Source: Vreelandella songnenensis
GTDB lineage: Bacteria; Pseudomonadota; Gammaproteobacteria; Pseudomonadales; Halomonadaceae
NCBI RefSeq assembly: GCF_003002925.1
Contig: NZ_PVTK01000001.1
Location: 620,001-684,000, forward strand
Direction: 5' to 3'
Length of the DNA stretch: 64,000 bases
Shown: positions 35,002 to 43,586 of the stretch, in pieces
How positions within the stretch are numbered: the stretch's first letter is position 1
Layout of the letters: every line of letters begins with the position of its first letter
Made by a program: the position numbers and the translations under genes
The notes under the pieces: generated by a model
Seen by the model: only the letters and a program-made list of their open reading frames with translations
The model's database searches: none
What the model was told of the DNA's origin: nothing

Positions 35002-35826
35002 TTAGGGCGTGATAGGCAACTGACGCTTATGCTCGGTGCGCGTGTAGGTCTTGATGATGGTGTTGTAGGCCTCATCGCTTACGGATTCGCCCACCAGGAA
35101 GGCGTCGATATCGACGTAGGTAACGCCCAGAGCTACTTCGTCAGCCAGCTGGGGCTTGAGCGTTTCAAGATCCGCAGTGGGCTGCTTTTCCACCAGCGCG
35201 GCAGGTGCCCCTAGCGCAGCACCCACTTCACGCACCTGGCTCTTGGTAAGCCCGGAGAGTGGCGCGACATCGCAAGCGCCGTCGCCATACTTGGTGAAAA
35301 AGCCCATCAGCGCCTCGGCCGCCTGATCCGTACCGACGACCAGGCCGCCCCGTGCGCCGGCAGCAGCATATTGCGCCACCATGCGCTGGCGCGCCTTGAT
35401 ATTACCCAGCACGAAATCACGCCTGTTGGCGTCTTCAAACGTCAGCTCGCCCTCTTCCAGCGCGTCCAGCAACGCATCGCTTGCCGGTTTGACGTCGACG
35501 GTGAGCACATGGTCCGGCTTGATGAAACCAAGCGCCTGCTGGGCATCGTCTTCATCATGCTGGGTGCCGTAAGGCAGGCGCATGGCGTAGAAGTAAGCAT
35601 TCACCCCTTGATCGCGGGCGCGCTCGACGGCCAGCTGGGCCAGCCGGCCGCCTACAGTGGAATCTACCCCGCCACTAATGCCCAACACCAGGGCATGCTG
35701 ACCGCTTTCCAGCATCTTTCGGCATAGGAACGCCACGCGGGCTTCCACTTCCTGCTCTGGGTCGATACGCGGCTTTACCTGCAATACCTGTTGAATATGC
35801 GACTGTGTCTCTGGGCGATCCGTCAT
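35002..35826 (-). CDS. nadE: ammonia-dependent NAD+ synthetase
   Basis: A 274-residue enzyme making NAD+ from nicotinic acid adenine dinucleotide, ATP and ammonia. The ATP-pyrophosphatase loop LGISGGVDSTVGG is near residue 43. NIKARQRMVAQY and GTDQAAEALMGFFTKYGDGACDVAPL form the NaAD site. EKQPTADLETLKPQLADE matches the E. coli-type C terminus. There is no glutaminase domain, so ammonia must come from free pools. AAGGAGG lies 6 nt before the ATG. Confidence 0.95.
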   Translation of the reverse strand: MTDRPETQSHIQQVLQVKPRIDPEQEVEARVAFLCRKMLESGQHALVLGISGGVDSTVGGRLAQLAVERARDQGVNAYFYAMRLPYGTQHDEDDAQQALGFIKPDHVLTVDVKPASDALLDALEEGELTFEDANRRDFVLGNIKARQRMVAQYAAAGARGGLVVGTDQAAEALMGFFTKYGDGACDVAPLSGLTKSQVREVGAALGAPAALVEKQPTADLETLKPQLADEVALGVTYVDIDAFLVGESVSDEAYNTIIKTYTRTEHKRQLPITP

Positions 35827-35903
35827 CTTGGCCTCCTTGCGGTGTTATACCTGTATAAGCGGTGAATGCGTTTTAGCAGGCTAGGTCACAAATACAGCGG
35901 GTT

Positions 35904-36413
35904 CTACCTATCAATGGGCAGGTTGCCCTCGAGCATCTGGCGATGAAGCACGGGAATATTCTCCAGCGCGTAGTGCGCCGCGGCTAGACGTACCTCGTTG
36001 CGCTCGCCAGGGAAGCGCCGCGTTTCGGTTGCCAGATAGGTTTTTTGATCGTGGCGAAATGCCCAGGCAAAACACACTGTACCCACCGGAATGTCATCCT
36101 GGGGCTTGGGTCCTGCAATGCCCGTATTGGCCACACTAACGTTGGCGTCGCTGTTATCGAGCGATCCTCTGGCCATTTCCCGCGCCGTTTCTTCACTGGT
36201 AAGCCCAAAGGTATCGATCGTATCGAAACTGACCGACAGATAGCGATTCTTGGCTTCCGGCGAGTAGACGGCCAGGCCGCTATCGATAGATTGCCCGCTA
36301 CCGGGCACGCGGGCCAGCTCGGAAACCATCAGGCCGGCGGTGCACGACTCGGCCGTTATCAGCTTGAGCTCGTGGTGCTGTAAATATTGGGTAACCCGTT
36401 CAAGCAATTCCAT
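35904..36413 (-). CDS. pncC: CinA C-terminal family / nicotinamide-nucleotide amidase
   Basis: A 169-residue protein equivalent to the C-terminal domain of CinA. Diagnostic motifs are LITAESCTAGLM, SGLAVYSPEAKNRYLSV, and VANTGIAGPKPQDDIPVGTVCFA. In E. coli this domain (PncC) deamidates nicotinamide mononucleotide in NAD salvage. That fits the neighbouring nadE on the same strand 77 nt downstream, which completes the route to NAD. The ATG at 36413 is chosen because GAGGAGG lies just upstream. Confidence 0.92.
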   Translation of the reverse strand: MELLERVTQYLQHHELKLITAESCTAGLMVSELARVPGSGQSIDSGLAVYSPEAKNRYLSVSFDTIDTFGLTSEETAREMARGSLDNSDANVSVANTGIAGPKPQDDIPVGTVCFAWAFRHDQKTYLATETRRFPGERNEVRLAAAHYALENIPVLHRQMLEGNLPIDR

Positions 36414-36544
36414 TGCACTCCTCCTCAACCCATCGCGTACGTATTGATTTACCTCCTTTAGATTATGGAAAACGTAGCGCGTCTCGGCGGGGATTCAAAA
36501 CCCTTGGGTAACGTTCGCCATTTGTTAATAAAAAAGCGCAAAAA

Positions 36545-36568
36545 AGCCCCTATCACAGGATAGGGGCT
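36545..36568 (-). terminator. rho-independent terminator of the DASS transporter gene
   Basis: AGCCCCTATC pairs perfectly with GATAGGGGCT around ACAG. On the minus strand it follows the transporter stop and runs into a T-tract (the A-run before 36545). Confidence 0.88.
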
Positions 36569-36597
36569 CGAGGGATGCAGCGATAGCGCCGGTGGCG

Positions 36598-38259
36598 TTA
36601 GTCGCGGAAGGCGTCTGGATAATTGGTCAAGTCAACGCCCCAAAGCATAGGCAGCAGGAAGTAGACAGCAGCCACGATCAGCAACATGGCGGCGATATTG
36701 AGCCAGAATCCGTTACGCACCATTTCGATGATCTTGATCTTGCCGGTGGCAAAGATGATCGCGTTGGGCGGTGTACCCACCGGCAGCATGAAGGCGCAGT
36801 TGGCGGCCATGGCCGCCGGCACCATGAGTACGAAGGGGTGAATATCCAGCGCCAGCGCCAGCGACGCCAGTACGGGAAGAATCATGGTGGCCGTTGCGGT
36901 ATTGGAGGTGATTTCGGTAAGGAAAAGCACCATGCCCGTGGCCAGCAGGATGACCAGCAGGAAGTTGACCCCTTCCAGCACGCTCATCTGCCCACCGATC
37001 CAGGACGCAAGGCCAGTGGAGCCGAAACCGGCGGCAATGGCAAGCCCGCCCCCGAACAGCAAGAGGATGCCCCAGGGCACGTCCTTGGCCACATCCCAAC
37101 CCAGCAGGCAACCACCCTTGTTGGGCGAAGGCACCAGAAACAGCAGGATGGCAGCGACAATGGCGATCATGGTATCGCTGATACCAGGGATATTGATGAT
37201 CTGGCCCTGCCACAGGAAAGAGCGGGTAATCCACATGAAGGCCGCGAACAGGAAGATACCCAGAACGGCTTTCTCTTCGAACGAGATAGTGCCCAGGGCC
37301 GCCTTCTCCTTCTTGATCATGTCCTTGCCGCCCGGCAGCTTGTTGAAGTTGATCGGGTAGATGACCCGGGTCAACAGCAGCCAGCTGATCATGAGCAGCG
37401 CCACGACCACCGGAAAGGCGAACATCAGCCAACCGGCAAAGGAGATTTCAACGCCGAACAGCTCGCTGACCACGGCGGCCAGAATGATGTTGGGCGGCGT
37501 ACCAATCAGCGTACCCAAGCCGCCGATAGTACCGCCGTAGCCAATACCGAAAATCAGCGCCTTGCTGAATTTATCGATTTCGGTAGTGTGATCGCCTTCG
37601 GTCTTGTTCAGCTCCTGGGTGACCTGATAAACAATCGCCGTACCGATCGGCAGCATCATCATGACCGCCGCCGTATTGGACACCCACATCGACAGAAAGC
37701 CGGTGGCCGCCATGAAACCGAAGACGATGTTGTTGATGCTGGTACCCAGTACCGAAATGATCGTCAGCGCGATGCGCTTGTGCAGATCCCACTTTTCCAT
37801 GGCCAGCGCAATCATGAAGCCGCCCAGGAACAGGAAGATGATCGGATTGCCGTAAGCCGCCGTGACAGCGCCTCCTTCCAGCGCACCGGTAATCGGCAGC
37901 AGCACGATGGGCAGCAGCGACGTTACCGGAATGGGAATCGCCTCGGTAATCCACCAGACGGCTACCCAAAGCGTGGTCGCCAGCACCATTCGCCCTTCAA
38001 CGCTCAGGTCGGCCGGATGGAAAAACATCAGCACAAAGGCAAACAATACCGGCCCCAACACCAGGCCAATCTTTTGCGGCGTGGTATAGGCCGGCGGTTT
38101 TGGGCCTGGCTGGGAACCCGAACCACCCTGATTGTCATCAGAAGCAGTGGGTGCACGGGGTGTGCCTGATGTCGGCAGCGCACACATCAGCAGGTTTTTG
38201 ACTTGGTCATGGGAATGCCAAAGCTGATCCCAGAGCGTCATTGTGGCAGTTCTGCGCAT
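36598..38259 (-). CDS. DASS family (SLC13/VcINDY-like) dicarboxylate symporter
   Basis: A roughly 553-residue sodium-coupled transporter for C4-dicarboxylates or related anions. The two SNT-type substrate and sodium motifs are MWVSNTAAVMMMLP and TEITSNTATATMILP. ITEAIPIPVTSLLPIVLLP is another strong DASS feature. An unusual N-terminal polar stretch of about 60 residues with SDDNQGGSGSQPGPKP precedes the first helix. The start is uncertain: ATGs exist at 38259 and 38241 and a GTG at 38298, none with a good ribosome-binding site. A perfect 12-bp inverted repeat lies upstream at 38422-38451. Confidence 0.88.
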   Translation of the reverse strand: MRRTATMTLWDQLWHSHDQVKNLLMCALPTSGTPRAPTASDDNQGGSGSQPGPKPPAYTTPQKIGLVLGPVLFAFVLMFFHPADLSVEGRMVLATTLWVAVWWITEAIPIPVTSLLPIVLLPITGALEGGAVTAAYGNPIIFLFLGGFMIALAMEKWDLHKRIALTIISVLGTSINNIVFGFMAATGFLSMWVSNTAAVMMMLPIGTAIVYQVTQELNKTEGDHTTEIDKFSKALIFGIGYGGTIGGLGTLIGTPPNIILAAVVSELFGVEISFAGWLMFAFPVVVALLMISWLLLTRVIYPINFNKLPGGKDMIKKEKAALGTISFEEKAVLGIFLFAAFMWITRSFLWQGQIINIPGISDTMIAIVAAILLFLVPSPNKGGCLLGWDVAKDVPWGILLLFGGGLAIAAGFGSTGLASWIGGQMSVLEGVNFLLVILLATGMVLFLTEITSNTATATMILPVLASLALALDIHPFVLMVPAAMAANCAFMLPVGTPPNAIIFATGKIKIIEMVRNGFWLNIAAMLLIVAAVYFLLPMLWGVDLTNYPDAFRD

Positions 38260-38421
38260 TGGAAAGGTACCGCTCGTGTCAGGTAAACGAAAAAGCACGT
38301 TAGAAGATTAGCGGGCAACTTACTGTCGCTTGGCAAGGACGTTCTCTTGCAAAGGCCCAACCATTTCTTGGCGCCCTTTATTCACTGCCATAGGCCATTA
38401 GTCCAGTAATTCACCCACAAT

Positions 38422-38451
38422 TACAACCAAAGTCTAACAACTTTGGTTGTA
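38422..38451. promoter_or_regulatory. perfect 12-bp inverted repeat
   Basis: TACAACCAAAGT, a 6-nt spacer CTAACA and ACTTTGGTTGTA form a perfect inverted repeat. It is not followed by a T-tract, so it is more likely an operator than a terminator. It lies 163 nt upstream of the DASS transporter start. Confidence 0.5.
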
Positions 38452-38618
38452 TGACGGCATCATCCTTTCCTGTTGGTCACTTTTTTACTCGACACATCTC
38501 GAATCAGACTTCAAGGCACGCGCTTGAAATGCTGAGGTTAATTGACGCCACCCTCTCCCATCCGGCGCTTCATGACACAGTTGTGACGCCATTATTAACT
38601 TTTTGTATAGCTTTTAGT

Positions 38619-38633
38619 GAGCAAATTTTGCTC
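38619..38633. promoter_or_regulatory. odd palindrome before a small gene
   Basis: GAGCAAA-T-TTTGCTC is a perfect 15-nt palindrome about 120 nt upstream of the 59-residue gene, next to AT-rich promoter-like sequence. A possible operator. Confidence 0.3.
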
Positions 38634-38754
38634 TCTGTGGTCTATGCTGAAGCAAATAGCGTATTTCAATAAATGTGATGGAGTTACCCAGGGTATCGGG
38701 TTTTGGAAGGCGGGGAAGAGGGGATTCACTAACCGCAACGCTCAAGGAGTCGAG

Positions 38755-38934
38755 ATGATACGTCAACATCTTTACAATGGAGCAAAACCAGGCAGCCGCG
38801 AACATTTGGAAAATTACCTTATGGAACAGCGGCATAGACGCTCTAAAAATCAGGAAGCCGAGATGATGAAGCTCGCTTCACTAGCGTTTCTAGCCGGCTG
38901 CGTGGTAACACTGCTTGCGACACTACCCATGTAG
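38755..38934 (+). CDS. small 59-residue membrane-anchored protein
   Basis: A short protein that I do not recognise. The N-terminal 35 residues are basic and polar (MIRQHLYNGAKPGSREHLEN, then EQRHRRSKNQEAE). The last ~22 residues (MKLASLAFLAGCVVTLLATL) form one hydrophobic helix, so it is likely tail-anchored in the inner membrane. AAGGAG (38744-38749) decides the start. The frame is open further upstream without a ribosome-binding site. A clear terminator follows. Its GC content is lower than that of most neighbours. Confidence 0.65.
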   Translation: MIRQHLYNGAKPGSREHLENYLMEQRHRRSKNQEAEMMKLASLAFLAGCVVTLLATLPM

Positions 38935-38956
38935 TGGCAAGGGAAAAGACCAGCGA

Positions 38957-38988
38957 AATCCCTCTACCTGGCGTAGGGGGATTTTTTT
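38957..38988 (+). terminator. rho-independent terminator of the 59-residue gene
   Basis: AATCCCTCTAC pairs with GTAGGGGGATT (one G-T wobble) around CTGGC and is followed by a run of T residues. Confidence 0.85.
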
Positions 38989-39106
38989 GTGGTTTAAAAA
39001 ACACCTATAAGACCATTTGGTGTTTGCTTCTGAGGAAAAGCTATATTACCCTCGAAGAGTACAAGATGCGTACAAATAAACCCCAGCATTCACAAGGAGT
39101 AGTGGC

Positions 39107-39421
39107 ATGCAACGTATCCAACTAGCAGAGATTTCCAAAGCCGGTCTTCAACTTGCTATTCAGGAAATCAAGGATGAAATGTTCGATACCCCCGAGTGTG
39201 ATTACACCATTGCCAAACTGCTATGCCATTGCAGCCAGTTTGAAGCCGCAGAACGTCAGTTGGATGACATGCTGCTGAAATGGGGCTCTTCACCCGATGT
39301 AATCGAACTGACCGAGAAAGGCTACACCCTTGTAGCAACCATGAGTGCCAGCGCAGTTGCCGAGAAACTGCAAAGCGTAGCTGCACCCAAGCCAGCGCGT
39401 GCCGAAACCGCTGCGGCATGA
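39107..39421 (+). CDS. uncharacterised 104-residue protein
   Basis: A small soluble protein with no recognised domain. The first ~75 residues are helical and contain three cysteines (PECDYTIAKLLCHCSQFEAAE) in a C-x10-C-x-C arrangement that could bind metal or form disulphides. The tail is Ala/Pro-rich (VAAPKPARAETAAA). AAGGAG (39094-39099) lies 7 nt before the ATG. It has its own terminator and an AT-rich upstream region with a short AAACACC/GGTGTTT repeat, so it is probably an independently controlled single gene. Confidence 0.68.
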   Translation: MQRIQLAEISKAGLQLAIQEIKDEMFDTPECDYTIAKLLCHCSQFEAAERQLDDMLLKWGSSPDVIELTEKGYTLVATMSASAVAEKLQSVAAPKPARAETAAA

Positions 39422-39446
39422 TCTCTTCAAGTCCTGATCTCTTGAT

Positions 39447-39483
39447 GCTTCCCTTGCCGTTCTAATTCAACGGCAAGGGAAGC
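39447..39483. terminator. bidirectional terminator between convergent genes
   Basis: A perfect 15-bp stem (GCTTCCCTTGCCGTT and complement) around CTAATTC separates the 104-residue gene from the convergent secreted-protein gene. Confidence 0.8.
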
Positions 39484-39489
39484 AGCCTC

Positions 39490-39819
39490 TCAATCAAGAT
39501 GTTCCAGCGTCACCACGATATCCTGCTTTTCCACATCCACCGTCCAATAGGTATAGCTGTCGCCATCTTCATCCACCAGGCGAATATCAAAGTGCGGATT
39601 GGTGTATCCCGTCAGCGTGACGCGCTGCGTTTCGCCATTGCGCATTATATCCTGCCCTAGCACATCCTCTTCCCAGGTTTTGGAACTTGCCGGGCTCACG
39701 TACATGTAATGGATGGCATAGCCGGTTCGGTTGGTGATGTCGACATAGTAGTCGGCAGCACTTGCCACTGTCGAAAAGCACACCATCATGATGGCTACCA
39801 AGCCTGATACGAATCGCAT
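39490..39819 (-). CDS. secreted small beta-rich protein
   Basis: A 109-residue protein with a signal peptide (MRFVSGLVAIMMVCFSTVASA, cleavage likely after ASA), hence periplasmic or exported. The mature 88 residues are strand-rich and aromatic (DYYVDITNRTGYAIHYMYV; DGDSYTYWTVDVEKQDIVV), suggesting a compact beta sandwich. I do not recognise a named family. GGGAG about 8 nt before the ATG at 39819 decides the start over an upstream in-frame codon. No operon partner. Confidence 0.7.
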   Translation of the reverse strand: MRFVSGLVAIMMVCFSTVASAADYYVDITNRTGYAIHYMYVSPASSKTWEEDVLGQDIMRNGETQRVTLTGYTNPHFDIRLVDEDGDSYTYWTVDVEKQDIVVTLEHLD

Positions 39820-40106
39820 TTGACTGCTCCCTTTTGCATATTTTATTGATTGCCGGTGCAGGCTTACATCAAGCGCTGTACTCACGGGCGATTATAAAGC
39901 GCTTGGCAGGAAAACAGCAGCGGGATCAATTCTGTCACTTCTGCCCCCTCCCCCTTGGCCAATCGTAACCAGACAGCCCGACGGGTGGTTCATACGAGAA
40001 ACTTGCCGGCCAAAAGCCCGCAATAGACCCACAGATGATAGAATGCGGCCCCTTTCGGGAGGCGTTCATGACGCCAGTCCATCTTCTACTACCTGAGTGA
40101 CGCGCG

Positions 40107-41327
40107 ATGATTGCAACCGCCACCGGCTTGTTCCGCCCGCTTCTGCAGCTGGGCCTTATTCCTCAGATACTGATCGGCATCGTGGCCGGCGCGCTGCTTG
40201 CCACCCTTGTGCCGGGCATTGCTGGCGATGTCGCCCTGCTTGGCCAACTGTTCATTGCCGCACTTCAAGCCGTAGCGCCTATTCTGGTATTTGTACTGGT
40301 CGCCGCCGCCATTGCCGCACATCGCCAGGGGCAGCCTACCCATATCCGTTCGGTACTGGTGCTTTATATCGTGGGCACTCTGATTGCCGCCTTGATTGCC
40401 GTGGCAGCAAGCTTTGCGTTTCCTACCGAACTTGCTCTGGATGCCCCTCAGGCAGACGGTAATCCGCCGGGGGATATTTTCCAGATTCTACGCAATCTGC
40501 TGCTCAATGCGGTCGCCAACCCGGTGAGCGCGCTGATGGAAGCCAACTTCATCGCCATCCTTGCCTGGGCAGTGGCGCTGGGTCTGATGCTGCGCCAGGC
40601 AAGCGACACCACCCGTGTGGCGCTTAACGATCTTTCCAACGCCGTTTCACGCATCGTGGCACTGGTGATCCGCTTCGCACCGCTGGGCATCTTTGGCCTG
40701 GTGGCGGGCACACTGGCCGAATCCGGCGTCGATGCGCTTTTGAACTATGCGCAGCTGCTCAGCATCATTGTTGGCTGCATGGTGTTTGTCGCCCTGGTGA
40801 GCAACCCGCTGCTGGTCTATATCGCCACTCGCCAGAACCCTTACCCGCTGGTACTCGCCTGCCTGCGCGGCAGCGCAATTACCGCCTTTTTCACCCGCAG
40901 CTCGGCGGCCAACATTCCGGTCAACCTGGAGCTGTGCCGCAAGCTGGACCTCGACCCTGACACCTACTCCATCTCGATCCCGCTGGGTGCCACCATCAAC
41001 ATGTGCGGCGCGGCAATCACCATCACCGTGATTACCCTGGCCACCACGCATACTCTGGGCATCAATGTCGACTTTCCCACGGCGCTGCTGCTGTGCGTGG
41101 TATCTGCCCTTGCCGCCTGCGGCGTTTCCGGCGTGGCGGGCGGCTCGCTCATGCTGATCCCCATGGCCGCCAACCTGTTTGGCATTCCCACGGAAGTAGC
41201 CATGCAGGCCGTCGCCATCGGCTTTGTAATCAGCGTGGTGCAGGACTCCACGGAAACCGCGCTCAACTCCTCAACCGACGTGCTGTTTACCGCCGCCGCC
41301 TGCCGGGCGCGTAACACTCCTTCCTGA
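40107..41327 (+). CDS. sstT: serine/threonine:sodium symporter SstT
   Basis: A 406-residue DAACS-family transporter importing serine and threonine with Na+. The substrate region [20 protein letters not shown], the sodium-binding [20 protein letters not shown] and the [19 protein letters not shown] near the C terminus match SstT closely. Length is near the 414 residues of the E. coli protein. It starts at the ATG at 40107. The gene stands alone, and an XRE regulator follows after 88 nt. Confidence 0.95.
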   Translation: MIATATGLFRPLLQLGLIPQILIGIVAGALLATLVPGIAGDVALLGQLFIAALQAVAPILVFVLVAAAIAAHRQGQPTHIRSVLVLYIVGTLIAALIAVAASFAFPTELALDAPQADGNPPGDIFQILRNLLLNAVANPVSALMEANFIAILAWAVALGLMLRQASDTTRVALNDLSNAVSRIVALVIRFAPLGIFGLVAGTLAESGVDALLNYAQLLSIIVGCMVFVALVSNPLLVYIATRQNPYPLVLACLRGSAITAFFTRSSAANIPVNLELCRKLDLDPDTYSISIPLGATINMCGAAITITVITLATTHTLGINVDFPTALLLCVVSALAACGVSGVAGGSLMLIPMAANLFGIPTEVAMQAVAIGFVISVVQDSTETALNSSTDVLFTAAACRARNTPS

Positions 41328-41370
41328 TCTATCTTGCCGGCGCCATGGCGTGCCGGGTTGACGGCGCGGT

Positions 41371-41402
41371 GTTCTTTATATAGAACGTTCTATAAAAGGA
41401 AC
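41371..41402. promoter_or_regulatory. operator-like palindrome before the XRE-cupin gene
   Basis: Two 16-nt arms (41371-41386 and 41387-41402) are complementary at 14 of 16 positions. The centre, TATAGAACGTTCTATA, is a perfect 16-bp palindrome. It ends 13 nt before the regulator start and overlaps AGGA, consistent with autoregulation. Confidence 0.65.
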
Positions 41403-41415
41403 ACCGAGCCGATGC

Positions 41416-41946
41416 ATGAATCAAGACGCACTTCACACCCTGGGTAAACATCTTCAGACCCTGCGCCAGGCGCGGGGGCTTTCGCTTAGCCAGCTTGCCA
41501 GCGCTGCGGGCATCGCCAAATCCAACCTGTGCCGCCTGGAACAGGGTAACGGCAACCCCACCCTGGATACGATCTGGCGCCTGGCCGCTCAGTTGGAGGT
41601 GCCCTTCGGCACGCTGGTCGCCCCGATCCAGGTACCGCTTGGCGACAATGATGTACAGGTACAGCTGATCGATCAGGGCCAGAGCTCGCCCCCGGTGGAT
41701 GTCTACTGGATGCACTGTGCGCCCCACACGCACCGCCATTCCGAGGCGCATCCGCCGGGCACAAGGGAAACCCTGACGCTGATCAGCGGCCATCTGGAAG
41801 CAGGTCCCGAAAGCGACACCACCGCCCTCTCTCCCGGTGAAACCGTGACCTTTCCCGCCGACCGGCCCCATCTTTACCGTACCCGGGCCGAGAGTGCCAC
41901 GCTGCTGGTCACCATCATTTACGGACATGAAGACGCTACCCTATGA
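41416..41946 (+). CDS. XRE family regulator with C-terminal cupin
   Basis: A 176-residue transcription factor. The helix-turn-helix (about residues 10-65) reads LRQARGLSLSQLASAAGIAK and NLCRLEQGNGNPTLDTIWRL. The C-terminal half is a small beta-barrel cupin (MHCAPHTHRHSEAHPPG; GHLEAGPESDTTALSPGE), which would sense a small molecule. This architecture is common in front of azlCD, where it likely responds to amino acids. Its stop overlaps the azlC start, so it belongs to that operon, and a palindrome upstream suggests self-control. Confidence 0.93.
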   Translation: MNQDALHTLGKHLQTLRQARGLSLSQLASAAGIAKSNLCRLEQGNGNPTLDTIWRLAAQLEVPFGTLVAPIQVPLGDNDVQVQLIDQGQSSPPVDVYWMHCAPHTHRHSEAHPPGTRETLTLISGHLEAGPESDTTALSPGETVTFPADRPHLYRTRAESATLLVTIIYGHEDATL

Positions 41947-42683
41947 ACCAGCCAGCCGATCACCTGATACCCGCCCACCACTCGCCGGTTCGCTCGGCGC
42001 TTCAGGGGGTACGCGAGGCGATCCCCCTGCTGGGTGGCTACGTCCCCGTTGCGCTCTCCTTTGGCCTGGTCGCGACCCAGGCCGGGTTCACCACTTGGGA
42101 AGCCGTCGCGATTTCAGCGCTGATCTACGCCGGGGCGTCGCAGTTCCTGTTTGTGGGCATGATTGCCGCGGGTGCCCCGCTATGGCTGGTGGTGACCATG
42201 ACGCTGCTGATCAATATTCGCCACGTGGTGTATGGCCCTAACCTCGCGGCCCTGCTGCCCCGCAGCCGTCACTGGCCGTGGCTGATGCACGGTTTGACCG
42301 ACCAGGTATTTGCCCTGGCATTGACGCGCCTGCCGCAGCTGCCGGAAGTAAAGCGCTTTGGCTGGTTTCTGGGCGCTTCCCTGTTTGCCTGGGGCGCTTG
42401 GATTATAGGCACCGCCGTGGGCGCCACAGCTGGCGAAGCAGTCACCGCCCGCTGGCCACTGCTGGGCGAGGTGATGCCGTTTGCCCTCCCCGCCCTGTTC
42501 CTGACCATGGTAGCGCCACGCTTCACCGACAAACGCTGGGCGCTCGCCATGCTCACAACGATTATTGCAGCGCTTATGCTGACCCTGTATGGCTTGAGCA
42601 ACGTGGCCATCCCTCTGGCCGCCGCCTTGGGCGCACTGTGTTTCTATAGCATCAGGTTCACCACCAGGAGCCGCGCCTTATGA
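41943..42683 (+). CDS. azlC: AzlC family branched-chain amino-acid exporter, large subunit
   Basis: A 246-residue inner-membrane protein of about seven helices. The family signature is AIPLLGGYVPVALSFGLVA followed by ISALIYAGASQFLFVGMI and TLLINIRHVVYG. With AzlD it exports branched-chain amino acids or analogues. The ATG overlaps the regulator stop by 4 nt, and its own stop overlaps azlD by 4 nt, showing strict coupling. Regulated presumably by the XRE-cupin protein. Confidence 0.94.
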   Translation: MNQPADHLIPAHHSPVRSALQGVREAIPLLGGYVPVALSFGLVATQAGFTTWEAVAISALIYAGASQFLFVGMIAAGAPLWLVVTMTLLINIRHVVYGPNLAALLPRSRHWPWLMHGLTDQVFALALTRLPQLPEVKRFGWFLGASLFAWGAWIIGTAVGATAGEAVTARWPLLGEVMPFALPALFLTMVAPRFTDKRWALAMLTTIIAALMLTLYGLSNVAIPLAAALGALCFYSIRFTTRSRAL

Positions 42684-43024
42684 GCAGTGCGCTATGGATC
42701 GCCGTGTTCGCCAGCGCCTTCGGCACGCTACTGATACGCGTGGTGCCGTTTCTCTGGATGCAGCGGCGCCTGAACAGCGCCGCCGGCCTCAACGCCATGC
42801 CGCAGTGGCTTACCGTGCTTGGGCCCTTGATGATTGCTGCGGTGCTTGGCGTATCGATCATGCCGGTCAATCCTGGCCCAGCCTCCTGGCTCGCTACGGT
42901 GGCAGGCCTGCTCGCCACACTGCTGGTATGGCGACGTGTTCACTCACTTGGCTGGCCGGTCGCGGCAGGCGTTGCGATTTTCGGCGTGGTGGTGCTGGCC
43001 TGCGGGGTTATCCTGCCAGGTTGA
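42680..43024 (+). CDS. azlD: AzlD family exporter, small subunit
   Basis: A 114-residue membrane protein of about four helices. ALWIAVFASAFGTLLIRVVPF is the usual AzlD start, and LTVLGPLMIAAVLGVSIMP its second conserved stretch. It is the last gene of the operon. It ends 31 nt before the convergent MFS remnant without a clear terminator hairpin. Confidence 0.92.
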   Translation: MSSALWIAVFASAFGTLLIRVVPFLWMQRRLNSAAGLNAMPQWLTVLGPLMIAAVLGVSIMPVNPGPASWLATVAGLLATLLVWRRVHSLGWPVAAGVAIFGVVVLACGVILPG

Positions 43025-43055
43025 CGGCCTGCCCGAGAATCGCACAGGGATCAGC

Positions 43056-43586
43056 TCACCATGATTTGATCATATCCGCCAGGCACTGGCGTTCGTGCTC
43101 CTCGTAAAAAGCAGGATCACCGAACAGGTCCGGCTGCACATCATCAAACATCATGCTCAGAACCACGGCACTGCTTTGTACCATCGGCTCGAAGTGAGCG
43201 GTACGGGTTACTAAAGCCCTTAAACGGCGGCGGCGATAGAGCGCATATACGCCCGACAGGGTAAATACACAGGCAGTATAGATCGGCAGCCCGTCACTAC
43301 CGACCAGATGCAGTTGCGCTACCGCCAGCGGGTAGAGTGAGAACGCCAAGCCGTCCCACATGAAGTAGAGTCCCAGCAGCAGGCTGTGACTTGGGGCAAA
43401 CGGCATGGCTGCTGCCAACAGCGCTGCAAGTGAGACTACCCAGATCATGACCACAGGCCGGTCATGCCTATCCGAAAAGCGCCCGATAGTGATCTGCAGC
43501 AACGCTCCTCCCACAATGGCAGCACTCATGATCAGCCCGATACCACCAATATCAAAGCCCAGCCGAGCAGCGTAGATTGGCGTCAT
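43056..43586 (-). pseudogene. decayed MFS transporter remnant
   Basis: A 176-codon frame that matches only parts of an MFS transporter. TPIYAARLGFDIGGIGLIMS to LYPLAVAQL looks like helices 7-10. The N-terminal half is absent. After AQL the sequence jumps to a C-terminal stretch (ALYRRRRLRALVTRTAHFEP, then MFDDVQPDLFGDPAFYEEH) with about one to two helices missing. No ribosome-binding site precedes the ATG. It therefore appears truncated at the start and deleted inside. It marks the junction between the azl operon and the siderophore island. Confidence 0.7.

Larger units (their letters stand above)
38260..38754. other. intergenic region, no convincing gene
   Basis: About 500 bp of lower GC than its surroundings between the DASS transporter and a small plus-strand gene. 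A short plus-strand frame at 38451-38672 has no ribosome-binding site and no recognisable sequence. The region holds two palindromes, listed separately, and presumably divergent promoters. Confidence 0.6.

Noticed and set aside
36592..38169. Very long plus-strand open frame (525 codons) opposite the DASS transporter
   Set aside because: Its translation is rich in His, Gln, Arg and Gly without any domain, and the opposite strand encodes a clear transporter with intact motifs. It is an antisense shadow of GC-rich coding DNA.
38451..38672. Short plus-strand frame starting next to the 12-bp inverted repeat
   Set aside because: No ribosome-binding site, no recognisable sequence, and it overlaps the probable promoter of the 59-residue gene.
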